Below, one piece after another: positions 34,585 to 43,662 of a DNA stretch of 64,000 bases. Each line of letters begins with the position of its first letter. The first letter of the stretch is position 1. The notes under the pieces were generated by a model, which saw only the letters and a list, made by a program, of their open reading frames with translations, was not told the origin of the DNA and did no database searches. The position numbers were made by a program, and so were the translations under genes. The stretch spans positions 1,226,963 through 1,290,962 of the forward strand of contig JAUIAY010000001.1 in NCBI GenBank assembly GCA_030425285.1, given 5' to 3'. This stretch comes from Bacteroidia bacterium. Its GTDB lineage: Bacteria; Bacteroidota; Bacteroidia; Flavobacteriales; Flavobacteriaceae.

Positions 34585-34611
34585 ACCGAGTTGGTTTTTA
34601 GATTAATTGTT

Positions 34612-34800
34612 TATGACCGATGACGGAAGATTGTAGACGGAAGTATTCGGTTTGTTGTGCTTATCGAGTTAGAGATTGCTTCCCACTTCGTGCCTCATGG
34701 TCGCAATGACGGTATGGGTGTTGAACTTCCCGACGCTTAAGGTCGGGACACTTGGTTCTCGATACATCATGCCTATGGCGTGACACTCGAACTGACAGCT
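34612..34800. repeat. Cluster of degenerate dispersed repeats
   Basis: The 336-bp gap 34494-34829 holds no gene. Besides the boundary repeat it contains GACCGATGACGGAAGATTGT (compare 3570), a TCGCAATGACGG word, a TCCCGAC/GTCGGGA hairpin (34728-34748) and family C copy 2 (34754-34796, GGTTCTCGATAC to CACTCGAACTGAC). Confidence 0.6.
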
Positions 34801-34829
34801 TTGGTTGTTTATGATGCTTGGGAGTTTAT

Positions 34830-35369
34830 TTATTCTGCTACACGGGTTAGATCCATGCCTAGAAATTGCATCCAGTTTTCACCATCGCGGCTAAACTCGC
34901 CAATTTCTATCCATTTATCTTTTTGGCTGTAGTCACTGGTGAATCTTACAGTGCCTTGGTTGGGCAGTTCTAGCTTCCATCTAATAATTTTCTCGTCTAT
35001 TATTTCAACTTCAGAGATGGAAATGTTATTGTCTTTATAGGCTCTTAATGTGAATTTTCCTGTTTCAGGGTCTTTAAACATCACGCCAAAAGCTTCATGG
35101 ACAACGATTGTTTCATTGGTTTCAGGGTTGGTTTTAGTGCCAAGCCCTTCGGCAACCAAAATGTTGCAATCGGTTTTGCAATACACGTGTTCTTTAATAT
35201 TGGAATTGCTTTTGCCTTCGCGGGTCATGGTCCAGCCTGTGCCTTCCCATTTTCCCATCATGAAGAATAAGGGTTCCATGGAGTTGGTTACTTTTTCAGG
35301 TTGGTTTTGTGAAAAGGTGGGCGTCATCATTAAAAAGGCCATGATTATAAATAGCGTGCGTGTTTTCAT
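34830..35369 (-). CDS. Secreted DUF1579-like protein
   Basis: A 179-residue protein with a signal peptide (MKTRTLFIIMAFLMMTPTFS). The mature part has the pattern LFFMMGKWEGTGWTM, FGVMFKDPETGKFTLRAY, RWKLELPNQGTVRFT and KWIEIGEFSRDGENWMQFL, characteristic of DUF1579-type or nitrobindin-like beta-barrels found in Bacteroidota. It could bind a small ligand; no enzyme motif is evident. It is a single gene, downstream of an AraC regulator on the same strand. Confidence 0.75.
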   Translation of the reverse strand: MKTRTLFIIMAFLMMTPTFSQNQPEKVTNSMEPLFFMMGKWEGTGWTMTREGKSNSNIKEHVYCKTDCNILVAEGLGTKTNPETNETIVVHEAFGVMFKDPETGKFTLRAYKDNNISISEVEIIDEKIIRWKLELPNQGTVRFTSDYSQKDKWIEIGEFSRDGENWMQFLGMDLTRVAE

Positions 35370-35432
35370 GTTTTTTTAGTTTTTAGTAAAAATACCCAGA
35401 TATTTTGAAAAGGTCTTGTAAAAAACCGTCAT

Positions 35433-36188
35433 TTAATGAAACTCCATATGAACAGATGCTAAATAGGATTGAAAATCGTTGTGGGTGCGTTTCATGATTT
35501 TTTTAAATTCATTGATGAAATGAGATTGGTCATAAAATCCGTTGTCAATAATGGCATCCAGCGGATTTTTGTTTTCAAGCATAATGGCTTTCCAAGTGTT
35601 TCGTTGACGTTCAATATTGGCATATTGCTTCATGGTCAGGCCTGTGGTTTCCTTAAATTTTTTTTGAATAACCCGAGTTGAAGCGGGAATTTGTGAAGTA
35701 ATTTCAGCAATTGATTTGCCAGAGTTTAATTGCAGACAAATGAATTTTACCATGTCATTCTTTTGAATGGTACTGCGTTTTAAAAAGGAAACTACCTGTT
35801 TTTCAAAGAGCGTAAAATTATCAAAACCAGTGACCAATTGTAATTCCTTAAAGTGATTTTCAACCTCTGGCGAGCTGGGTAAAGTCTTGTTTAGGATATC
35901 TACTTTATTTGTTGTTAGTGAATGGATATTTAACCAAGGCTGAATTCTAATACCCAGGAAAATGGCATTTGGAAATAGAGACTGGGTGTATTTTTCTATA
36001 TGAGGCCCCATAATGCGAATGCCATTGAAGTACGGTTGATTGATAAATACCAAAGACATGGTGTTTTCGGGTAGAGTTTCGTGTTGTATGGGAAATGTTT
36101 TGTCTGAGTTTTCGACAACTTCAAATTTCCAATAATTTTGAATGTACTCTTGCAGGTCTTTGCTTGGTTGTACCTCTTTGTAAATCAT
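35433..36188 (-). CDS. AraC-family transcriptional regulator
   Basis: A 251-residue cytosolic regulator. The N-terminal 150 residues form a ligand-sensing domain (MIYKEVQPSKDLQEYIQNYW, typical of DUF6597 regulators). The C-terminus is the double HTH: SIAEITSQIPASTRVIQKKF as the first motif, DNGFYDQSHFINEFKKIMKR as the second. It lies 9 bp after the cyclase gene on the same strand and could control it. The ligand is unknown. Confidence 0.9.
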   Translation of the reverse strand: MIYKEVQPSKDLQEYIQNYWKFEVVENSDKTFPIQHETLPENTMSLVFINQPYFNGIRIMGPHIEKYTQSLFPNAIFLGIRIQPWLNIHSLTTNKVDILNKTLPSSPEVENHFKELQLVTGFDNFTLFEKQVVSFLKRSTIQKNDMVKFICLQLNSGKSIAEITSQIPASTRVIQKKFKETTGLTMKQYANIERQRNTWKAIMLENKNPLDAIIDNGFYDQSHFINEFKKIMKRTHNDFQSYLASVHMEFH

Positions 36189-36197
36189 AAATCACGC

Positions 36198-37028
36198 TTA
36201 ATTATCCAATAGTGCAATGATGCGTAATGGTGCACCTGTGCCACCTTTTATTTTCATGGGTAGGGCAATGACCTCAAAATTTTCACTGGGAAGTTTGTCC
36301 AGATTGGTTAAGTTCTCAAAGGCTGGAATGTTTTTGGACAATAAAATAACGTGACTCTTGAACAATTGCGATTGGCCGTAATCTATGCTGGGTGTGTCAA
36401 TGCCAATGGCTTTGATGTTTCTATTGTCTACCAACCACTGTGCGGCTTCGGGCGATAACCCAGGGAAATGTAGCAAGGCAATTGCGTGGTCGCCACGCTC
36501 GGTTGTGCCCAAATATTTTTCCTTATTGGGATAGTATTTGGCAAAACCAGTTTGTAGCAAGACAATACTGCCTTCTGGAATTTGATGGCCCGATTGGGTT
36601 TCCCATTGGGTTAAATCTGCTACGGTAATCAAATAATCGGGATTGTTTTTGGCGTTATGGGACACGTCAATTTTTATAGCCGAACCCACTAAATTATCAA
36701 GTGGGATTTGTTCAACCGTTTGTCCTGTTTTGGAAAAATGAATGGGCGCGTCTATATGTGTACCGCCATGTTCGGCTGTGGCAAAGTTATTGGCGGAATA
36801 GTAAAAGCCTTTGTCAGTATCGCCAGCAAAAACGGTATCGAGTTCAAACTCTTTGGCAGTTACCCAATACACGGTTTCCTTGGAGTATTCATGTGATAAA
36901 TCGATTAGGGTTTTGTTGGTTAATTGTTTAGTTAGAACAGGAGGTTCTTCTAATGAGCTTGAAGGCTTTTCTTTGCAGTTAAGAAAAGCAAAGCAGACCA
37001 TACAAAACAATGATAAAGTCTTCGGCAT
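36198..37028 (-). CDS. Cyclase-family metal hydrolase lipoprotein
   Basis: A 276-residue protein of the cyclase family (PF04199, related to kynurenine formamidase). The leader MPKTLSLFCMVCFAFLNC indicates a lipoprotein, unusual in a family that is mostly cytosolic. The metal motif HGGTHIDAPIHF is intact, as are the LIDLSHEYSKETVYW opening and the GIDTPSIDYGQS segment. It probably hydrolyses an amide or cyclic substrate in the periplasm. It is near the AraC gene and downstream of the DUF1254 gene on the same strand. Confidence 0.88.
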   Translation of the reverse strand: MPKTLSLFCMVCFAFLNCKEKPSSSLEEPPVLTKQLTNKTLIDLSHEYSKETVYWVTAKEFELDTVFAGDTDKGFYYSANNFATAEHGGTHIDAPIHFSKTGQTVEQIPLDNLVGSAIKIDVSHNAKNNPDYLITVADLTQWETQSGHQIPEGSIVLLQTGFAKYYPNKEKYLGTTERGDHAIALLHFPGLSPEAAQWLVDNRNIKAIGIDTPSIDYGQSQLFKSHVILLSKNIPAFENLTNLDKLPSENFEVIALPMKIKGGTGAPLRIIALLDN

Positions 37029-37048
37029 AATAATAATAATAAATAGTT

Positions 37049-38584
37049 TTAATTATTTGCTTTTTCAAAATCTGGCATTTTAAAGGTTTTATTATTGAAT
37101 TCCTCGGTTGGACCATAAAGCCTGAACATTGGCATAGGTCTTTTTCCTCTAGTTGGAATCCAATTACTTTCAAGTCCTTCAGGAGCTTGCGGTCCAACAT
37201 AAATGGTTACACTACCATCTTCATTTTTTTTCATGTTTGGCAAATCATAGGAAGAGAGCGTAGTTCTGTTAGATTCTGAATAGATAAAACTATAAGTAGC
37301 TTTGTCATATACAGTAAGTGCCCAAAATTGCTTTACAGGCATTTGCGCAGGAACAATTACTTTATAGGTTTTGTTGGCTTCAAGCAAATCTCCGTCTGAA
37401 TCGTTCATACACATGATATACTGTGTAGCTGGATTGTCCGACAAAACTTTTGGCACATAGGTACATTGAAAATACTGAAGCGCTTTGGTTTCAATATCAA
37501 CACTGTTTTCGTACACATAGGAAAAAGATTTGTTTTTGTCAGCCTGCATTAGTGATGCATAATGCCTGTCTGGCCAATACAGCCATGATTTTGGGTAGTT
37601 ATCCCATAAGTCCATTAGATAATAATACGCATCAATTGAGCCTTGGTTCATTGCTTTTCTTGTTTTTTCATCAGGATTAAACTCCTTTTTGCCATGTTCA
37701 ATACCAAGTGATGAGAGCATTCCAACCATTACCTTATCAATGGGTTTAGAATTTTCTAAAGAGAAAATGGCATGAATGTCACTAAAATGCTTTTCACTGA
37801 AAAAAGGAAGGGTAGGATAGCGCTCATTAGAAGGGTCAATAAATTTTTGTTGAGGTGGATTTGTTGCTTCATTTAATCTGTACATACGAAGACGTTTTGC
37901 ATAGGCATAGGCATCTTCAACAGATTTTCCTGGTGCTCTTACCGAACGAAAAGCAAAGGCTATGCGGTAACTAGGTGAAGCCACATGAATATATCCAGTA
38001 GGGATTTCACCATCGTAGTTAGGTGGTGTAAATAAATATTTAGAAGCTTTGCCTTTGTCTAACCCTGAAGGACCAATATCTGCAATTGTAATTTGCCAGT
38101 GGTCTACAACCTGTCCGTATAAGGATCCGTCGGGTCCTGCTTCAGGTATTTCCAATACACTTGGGCCTTGACTCAAATCTGAAAAAGCGGTGATATATGG
38201 TGTTGAACTATTGGCAGTAATAGCTTCTAGTTTGGGAGAAGCGACTTGAGAATAAGCTATTATGTCATTATCTTTGTAGCCTAAATGTTCAATAGCAGCA
38301 GCTCTAAAGCGATAAATGGCAACGGCAGGTAGAGCCCACAATGTTGCCTCAAAAGCACGGTGATATTTTACCTGATACTCTAAATCGTCAGTTGAAGGTT
38401 TAGCATCAAAAGCTGGTTGACCTCCATAGGGCTCCATTTCTTGATTAAATGTTCTGACTTCACTAGTCTGTGTTTCAGGCTTTACATTGATATTTTCACT
38501 TGATTGCTTACAATTAAACGCTATAAAACTTAAAGTAAAAATGGGTAATAAGTATAGGCTATTAATTTTTTTTAGAACTCTCAT
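37049..38584 (-). CDS. DUF1254/DUF1214 lipoprotein
   Basis: A 511-residue predicted lipoprotein (LSFIAFNC, Cys about 25). The N-terminal DUF1254 region contains YHRAFEATLWALPAVAIYRF; the C-terminal DUF1214 region contains FWALTVYDKATYSFIYSES and IYVGPQAPEGLESNWIPT. This family is widespread in marine bacteria; its reaction is undefined. Start and stop overlap the DUF502 gene by 4 bp. The 20-bp gap to the cyclase gene suggests one operon. Confidence 0.88.
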   Translation of the reverse strand: MRVLKKINSLYLLPIFTLSFIAFNCKQSSENINVKPETQTSEVRTFNQEMEPYGGQPAFDAKPSTDDLEYQVKYHRAFEATLWALPAVAIYRFRAAAIEHLGYKDNDIIAYSQVASPKLEAITANSSTPYITAFSDLSQGPSVLEIPEAGPDGSLYGQVVDHWQITIADIGPSGLDKGKASKYLFTPPNYDGEIPTGYIHVASPSYRIAFAFRSVRAPGKSVEDAYAYAKRLRMYRLNEATNPPQQKFIDPSNERYPTLPFFSEKHFSDIHAIFSLENSKPIDKVMVGMLSSLGIEHGKKEFNPDEKTRKAMNQGSIDAYYYLMDLWDNYPKSWLYWPDRHYASLMQADKNKSFSYVYENSVDIETKALQYFQCTYVPKVLSDNPATQYIMCMNDSDGDLLEANKTYKVIVPAQMPVKQFWALTVYDKATYSFIYSESNRTTLSSYDLPNMKKNEDGSVTIYVGPQAPEGLESNWIPTRGKRPMPMFRLYGPTEEFNNKTFKMPDFEKANN

Positions 38585-39189
38585 TTTTCTGTATTTATTT
38601 TAGATTCAATTATTAGTTTTTCAATATCCAGCCCTTCACCAAAATTGTAAATGGCAGACATGGCTTGCTTCATGGTTATGGGATAGTATTCAAATTCTGT
38701 ATTAATCATATAGCGTACTTCGCCAGCATCAATTTTAGGAGCATCAGGAATATAGATAGTGGTGTGGTTTGGTTTTTTGTCTGTAATGAAGGCTATTCTG
38801 TAAGCGTTGTCTTCTTTAAATATAATGCCTTGCCAGACTTCATTGATGACACTGTTTTTATCACCAATCATCCGGAACTTGAGCATTTGCAACGACGGAA
38901 AGAAAATAAAGAGTTTTTTTTCAATACCAGAATTCCAGTTTTTCATAATACCTTTTTCTATCAGCAAGCCTGCCACAAAACACAGAAGAGCCGCTAGAAT
39001 TATTGTGACAATTAACACGGAAGCCGAACCGAAAATAGTGTGTAAATCAAGTGTTTCACTTATTTTGGTACTGATTGGGCGGAGTATTTCGTGCAGGTGT
39101 TTCCAGGCAAAGAAAATGAGCAAGATTGGCAGTATAAAAAAGAGACCTCCAATGATTAATGCTCTAGATGATTTATTGAAAAGTGCCAT
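38581..39189 (-). CDS. DUF502 family membrane protein
   Basis: A 202-residue protein with two membrane helices (ALIIGGLFFILPILLIFFAW, and a second at ASVLIVTIILAALLCFVAGL) and a soluble C-terminal domain with GVIFKEDNAYRIAF-like strands. It matches the DUF502 layout, function unknown. It is coupled by a 4-bp overlap to the DUF1254 gene and follows the DUF481 gene by 6 bp. Confidence 0.82.
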   Translation of the reverse strand: MALFNKSSRALIIGGLFFILPILLIFFAWKHLHEILRPISTKISETLDLHTIFGSASVLIVTIILAALLCFVAGLLIEKGIMKNWNSGIEKKLFIFFPSLQMLKFRMIGDKNSVINEVWQGIIFKEDNAYRIAFITDKKPNHTTIYIPDAPKIDAGEVRYMINTEFEYYPITMKQAMSAIYNFGEGLDIEKLIIESKINTEK

Positions 39190-39195
39190 AATCTG

Positions 39196-40218
39196 TTAAT
39201 TAAATTCCCATCCAAAAGTTGATTGAAACACATAATCAGACACCGAAGCGCCTTCTACGGGTTTACTATCGTAGTTATAGGTTAACCCAAGTTTTATAAA
39301 GAAATCCAACGGGAGATCATATTTTAAATTCAAATTATAATCAGCCCTGTATCTGCCGCCTTCGGTTAAACTGGGATAGAATGTTACATCGGTCGTAAGG
39401 TTAAAATCTTTTACGTCAAAAATATCTAATGCGAAGCCTATATAGGCTTCAAGGGAGTTTCTATTGGTATTATTGACATCGTTAAATTTTTCGTTGTTGA
39501 AAGCCAGACCAAAACCACCACCAAAGTACATGCTATTGGAGTGAATGATGTATTTACCCAGACCGCTTTTGATTGTTGAACGTAATTCAAGTTTTTGTTC
39601 GTCGTTGGATAAGAAGTCGCCAGAAAATTCATAAAACCAATCGTTTTTCATGAAGTATTTAAGACCTGCCGATGCATCCATACGGCTGGTTGCTTCCACA
39701 CTATCCTGATTGCTTCTTACTTCATTATAACTGCCATGAAGTTTCCATTTATAGGCTGTATAGCTTATATTGCTATTAATGGAAAGTTGACTTAAATTAT
39801 TACTTTTTGTGATGTTGTATCCAAAGGACACCGAAGCTACAATTCTGGATATGAATTTTTTCTTCACCGGATTGATGTAAACAATATCCTTGATGTCTAC
39901 TTTTTTATCATTAAACCCTTTTAAGGTTACCACTGCCGAATCTCCCTGTTGCGTGTGTATGGTACTGTTGATACGTGTGCCATCGGACAAGGTCATCAAA
40001 TAGGTTTGCTTACTTTTAATGCTGATGATGTCAACCCAGGTAATGGTGAAATCGGAATCACTATAATCCGTTTCAATGGTGACAACACCACGATCCATAG
40101 ATTTTATTTCGCCAACAAGTTTGTCGTTGTTTTTTAAAACGATGGTATCATTTTGAGCGCTCAAGGCCAGCGGTGTTATAAGGAGTAAAAAGCTTAAGAG
40201 TAATTTAAATAATTGCAT
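39196..40218 (-). CDS. DUF481 outer-membrane beta-barrel protein
   Basis: A 340-residue protein with a signal peptide (MQLFKLLLSFLLLITPLALS). Residues 21-110 are a small beta domain (IVLKNNDKLVGEIKSMDRGV). The rest is a DUF481 barrel of alternating strands (VASVSFGYNITKSNNLSQLS, YKWKLHGSYNEVRSNQDS) ending in Phe-containing VFQSTFGWEFN, as usual for outer-membrane barrels. It is probably in the outer membrane; cargo is unknown. Confidence 0.85.
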   Translation of the reverse strand: MQLFKLLLSFLLLITPLALSAQNDTIVLKNNDKLVGEIKSMDRGVVTIETDYSDSDFTITWVDIISIKSKQTYLMTLSDGTRINSTIHTQQGDSAVVTLKGFNDKKVDIKDIVYINPVKKKFISRIVASVSFGYNITKSNNLSQLSINSNISYTAYKWKLHGSYNEVRSNQDSVEATSRMDASAGLKYFMKNDWFYEFSGDFLSNDEQKLELRSTIKSGLGKYIIHSNSMYFGGGFGLAFNNEKFNDVNNTNRNSLEAYIGFALDIFDVKDFNLTTDVTFYPSLTEGGRYRADYNLNLKYDLPLDFFIKLGLTYNYDSKPVEGASVSDYVFQSTFGWEFN

Positions 40219-40244
40219 TCGATTGATTTTTTTTTAAAATTCAG

Positions 40245-41063
40245 TTATCCTTTTGGAAATAGTAACACGATCATGGCTCTAAAGCCCCAATCAGCCGTAT
40301 TGGCATTACCATACGGTATCCTAGGGCCAATGGCAAACTGTGTTAGTTGCTTGCCAATACTGAATACTTTAGCACCTACAAGATGTAAGCTACCAGAAGT
40401 GCCTTTGGCGTCCCAGTTTTGCGTAAGCTCGGTATTGATGGTTAATGAATAACCGCCTTTAAAATTACGTGCTATAAACGGTTGAAGAAATGTATTGTTG
40501 ACATCAGCTCTATCATCACTACCAGCTACAGACCAAATGTGGTTGGCCAAAGCACCTATAGTAAATTGCCCGGCTTGCTTGAGTACAACGACTGTGGGTC
40601 CCATACCAAACTTTTCGGTGCCCAATAAATCATCAGTAGCCGTTGGAACCAGAAATACGGGTCCTGCTCCCCAAATTAAACCTCCCGAAGTAGGCTCTTT
40701 AGGTGAGAAAAAACTACTCACAACCGCATCGCTTAATCCAAATTGATTACCGCTGTTTCCGTAAACATCTTGTTGGGAAATAACGGGTAGTATAACACGA
40801 CCGATTAAATTCCAGTTGTCGCTAATGCTAATGGGAATAACTGGTTGAATATTGAGTGTCATTCGTGAACCGTTTTCAGGGCCGATTCCAAAATCGAAAT
40901 TTCCTTGAAAAGGCACACTAATTAAATTGGCTACAGGATTTTGCAATTGTTTTGCCAGTGCATCTGCCTGTGATTCTTGCGGATTGTCATCCGTGCTTTC
41001 AGTAGTTTGTGAATAGGATTGAAGACCCAAAAGGATCAAAAATAAGAATAGATAGTGTTTCAT
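40245..41063 (-). CDS. Outer-membrane transporter-like protein (Phenol_MetA_deg-like)
   Basis: A 272-residue protein with a signal peptide (MKHYLFLFLILLGLQSYSQ). Repeated amphipathic strands and the phrases SVPFQGNFDFGIGPENGSRM, GLSDAVVSSFFSPKEP and WGAGPVFLVPTATDDLLGTE are typical of the neuromedin U/MetA-pathway family of putative outer-membrane proteins. Function is unproven. A 26-bp gap separates it from the DUF481 gene downstream. Confidence 0.78.
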   Translation of the reverse strand: MKHYLFLFLILLGLQSYSQTTESTDDNPQESQADALAKQLQNPVANLISVPFQGNFDFGIGPENGSRMTLNIQPVIPISISDNWNLIGRVILPVISQQDVYGNSGNQFGLSDAVVSSFFSPKEPTSGGLIWGAGPVFLVPTATDDLLGTEKFGMGPTVVVLKQAGQFTIGALANHIWSVAGSDDRADVNNTFLQPFIARNFKGGYSLTINTELTQNWDAKGTSGSLHLVGAKVFSIGKQLTQFAIGPRIPYGNANTADWGFRAMIVLLFPKG

Positions 41064-41111
41064 TTTTTAAGGTTGGTATTTATCACTAAGTTACTCTTTT
41101 TTTTTAGAAAG

Positions 41112-41879
41112 TTATTTGTTCAATATGTTAACAATGAATTTTTTAAAGTTATCAATCCCATTTTTTTTGATATGGTTTATAAAAGCGCTTCCTACAATTA
41201 CGCCATTGGCATATTCGGTAGCCTGTGTAAATGTTTCGTGGTTTGAAATGCCAAAGCCTACTATTAAAGGGCTGTTGAGCTTCATTTCGGAAATACGTTT
41301 AAAATAGTATTTTTGTTCGTTTCCAAAACCTGACTGTGCTCCCGTTGTACTGGCCGAACTGACCATGTAAATAAAACTGGTTGACATGGCATCTATATAG
41401 TGAATGCGCTCGGTGCTGGTTTGTGGTGTAATTAAAAATATATTGGACAGGTTGTTGGACTCAAAAAGGGTTTGGTACTGTTCCTCATAAACATCTATAG
41501 GTAGGTCGGGAATTATTAATCCATCAATACCTATTTCTCGGCATTTTTTACAAAACGCTTCAACACCATATTGCATTATGGGATTGAAATATCCCATAAT
41601 GATTAATGGGATGTTAACCGTTTTTCGAATGCTCTCCAATTGCCTGAACAGAAGTTCTGTGGTCATGCCGTTTTTGAGTGCTTGTGTGGAGCTGGCTTGT
41701 ATTGTTGGGCCATCCGCCAAAGGATCACTAAAAGGCAAGCCTATTTCAATTATGTCGGCACCACTTTTTTCAAGATTTTGAATGATAGTTACGGTATCAT
41801 CAATTTCTGGATAACCAGCAGTAAAGTATATGGATATGAGTTTTTTATTTTCTTGCAGTTTTTGATTTATCCGATTCAC
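41112..41879 (-). CDS. trpA: Tryptophan synthase alpha chain
   Basis: A 255-residue cytosolic TIM barrel that cleaves indole-3-glycerol phosphate to indole, passed to TrpB. Catalytic Glu in GADIIEIGLPFSDPLADGPT and Asp in GIDGLIIPDLPIDVYEEQ are intact, as is the phosphate site PLIVGFGISNHE. It is the last gene of the trp operon, 3 bp after trpB. Confidence 0.97.
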   Translation of the reverse strand: MNRINQKLQENKKLISIYFTAGYPEIDDTVTIIQNLEKSGADIIEIGLPFSDPLADGPTIQASSTQALKNGMTTELLFRQLESIRKTVNIPLIIMGYFNPIMQYGVEAFCKKCREIGIDGLIIPDLPIDVYEEQYQTLFESNNLSNIFLITPQTSTERIHYIDAMSTSFIYMVSSASTTGAQSGFGNEQKYYFKRISEMKLNSPLIVGFGISNHETFTQATEYANGVIVGSAFINHIKKNGIDNFKKFIVNILNK

Positions 41880-41882
41880 AAT

Positions 41883-43064
41883 TTATAGGTTGAAATGGTT
41901 TATATAGGTTTCTAAATCTTTATCGCCTCTGCCAGAGAGATTAATGACAATGATATCATCGGGTTTAAAGGGCTTCTTTTTTAAAACCGCAAAGGCATGA
42001 GAACTTTCTATAGCGGGAATAATGCCTTCCATCTTACAGAGTTCGAGACCCGCATTCATGGCTTCGTCATCGGAAATGGCAATGAATTCGGCACGTTTAG
42101 TCTGGAACAAATGTGCATGCATGGGTCCTACACCCGGATAATCCAAGCCGGCTGAAATGGAGTAGGGCTCGGTTATTTGTCCATCTTTGGTTTGCATCAA
42201 TAATGTTTTGCTACCGTGAATAATACCTTCATTGCCCAATGCTGAAGTGGCAGCACTTTTGCCCGATTTGATACCAAGGCCAGCTGCTTCAACAGCTATA
42301 AGGTTTACAGACTCATCATCTAAAAAATGATAGTAAGCACCTGCTGCATTACTGCCGCCACCTACACAGGCAATTACATAATTTGGTTTGTTGGTGCCTT
42401 CTTGTTCTTGTAACTGCCATTGGATTTCTTCAGATATAACCGATTGAAATTGGGCAACCATATCTGGATAGGGGTGTGGACCAACCACACTACCAATAAT
42501 ATAATGTGTGTCCGACGGATTGTTAATCCAGTCTCTTATGGCTTCGTTGGTAGCGTCTTTTAAGGTTTTGCTTCCTGATGTGGCAGGACGGACTTCGGCT
42601 CCAAGCATTTTCATTCTGGCTACATTGGGAGCCTGACGTTTAATGTCTATTTCACCCATATAAACAATACATTGAATGTCCATAAGTGCACATACGGTTG
42701 CAGTAGCCACGCCATGCTGTCCAGCACCTGTTTCTGCAATTATACGTGTTTTACCCAACCGTTTTGCCATTAGAATCTGTCCGATGGTATTATTAATTTT
42801 ATGAGCGCCTGTATGGTTGAGGTCTTCGCGTTTGAGATAAATTTTGGCCTGATATTTTTCCGATAATCGCTTGGCAAAATAGAGTGGAGAAGGCCTACCT
42901 ACATAATTCTTGAGTAATTGCTGGAATTCCGATTTAAAATCGGGTTCTTCCATAATTTTCTGATAGTTTAGGCGAAGTTCCTCCACATTGGGATACAACA
43001 TTTCAGGAATGTAGGCACCGCCAAATTCGCCATAATAGCCCTTTTTGTTAACGTGATAACTCAT
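41883..43064 (-). CDS. trpB: Tryptophan synthase beta chain
   Basis: A 393-residue PLP enzyme that joins indole and serine to tryptophan. The PLP lysine is in [15 protein letters not shown], the catalytic Glu in [10 protein letters not shown], and the phosphate-binding GGGSNA in [16 protein letters not shown] chose ATG 43064 ([16 protein letters not shown]); an alternative ATG five codons upstream overlaps trpF further. It overlaps the end of trpF by 17 bp. Confidence 0.97.
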   Translation of the reverse strand: MSYHVNKKGYYGEFGGAYIPEMLYPNVEELRLNYQKIMEEPDFKSEFQQLLKNYVGRPSPLYFAKRLSEKYQAKIYLKREDLNHTGAHKINNTIGQILMAKRLGKTRIIAETGAGQHGVATATVCALMDIQCIVYMGEIDIKRQAPNVARMKMLGAEVRPATSGSKTLKDATNEAIRDWINNPSDTHYIIGSVVGPHPYPDMVAQFQSVISEEIQWQLQEQEGTNKPNYVIACVGGGSNAAGAYYHFLDDESVNLIAVEAAGLGIKSGKSAATSALGNEGIIHGSKTLLMQTKDGQITEPYSISAGLDYPGVGPMHAHLFQTKRAEFIAISDDEAMNAGLELCKMEGIIPAIESSHAFAVLKKKPFKPDDIIVINLSGRGDKDLETYINHFNL

Positions 43065-43662
43065 TTTTAAATCTTTCAAGGTCTTTAATGTTTTTTAATC
43101 CTGGTTCTATTTCGAATTTGCTGTTTACATCAATTGCACAACAGTATTTTGATTCCTGCCTGCGCAGGAATGACATGATATTATCTGTATTTTCCAACCC
43201 AATGCCACCACTTAAAAAGAAAGGTTTTGTTGAGTTATAATCTTCCAAAACAGACCAATTAAAGCTATAACCATTACCACCTGGTAATTTTCCTTTGGTA
43301 TCGAATAAATAATAATCGCATACAGCTTCGTAATCTTTTAATACAGAAAAATCGAAGGTGTTTTTTATTGAAAATACTTTTATGATTTGTTTCCCAATTG
43401 ATTTAATTGAATTGCAAAACTCTGGTGATTCATGACCATGCAATTGAATACAATCAAGGTTGTATTCTTTACTTATTCTTTTTATGAAGCTTTCATCTTC
43501 ATCAACGAAAACGCCAACTTTTTTTATAGCTTTTGGTAATTCTGGGATAACGCCCTCAAAATGTCTAGGTGACTTTTCGTAAAATATAAAACCCATGTAA
43601 TCTGGTTGAAAATCTGCAATTTCAGCAATATTATATTTCATACCACAGACTTTTAATTTCAT
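43048..43662 (-). CDS. trpF: Phosphoribosylanthranilate isomerase
   Basis: A 204-residue cytosolic TIM barrel. The start [11 protein letters not shown] carries the catalytic Cys, and the catalytic Asp is in [15 protein letters not shown]. The start overlaps the trpC stop as ATGA. Between [10 protein letters not shown] and [11 protein letters not shown] the segment SFLRRQES is encoded by a family B palindromic element, so this barrel loop is slightly long. The ORF stays open and the C-terminal phosphate-binding residues are kept, so the enzyme is probably active. Confidence 0.95.
   Translation of the reverse strand: MKLKVCGMKYNIAEIADFQPDYMGFIFYEKSPRHFEGVIPELPKAIKKVGVFVDEDESFIKRISKEYNLDCIQLHGHESPEFCNSIKSIGKQIIKVFSIKNTFDFSVLKDYEAVCDYYLFDTKGKLPGGNGYSFNWSVLEDYNSTKPFFLSGGIGLENTDNIMSFLRRQESKYCCAIDVNSKFEIEPGLKNIKDLERFKNELSR
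43152..43171. repeat. Palindromic dispersed element, family B, copy 2, within trpF
   Basis: ATTCCTGCCTGCGCAGGAAT, identical to 30897-30916. It is read through in frame as part of FLRRQES near the C-terminus of TrpF. Confidence 0.85.
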
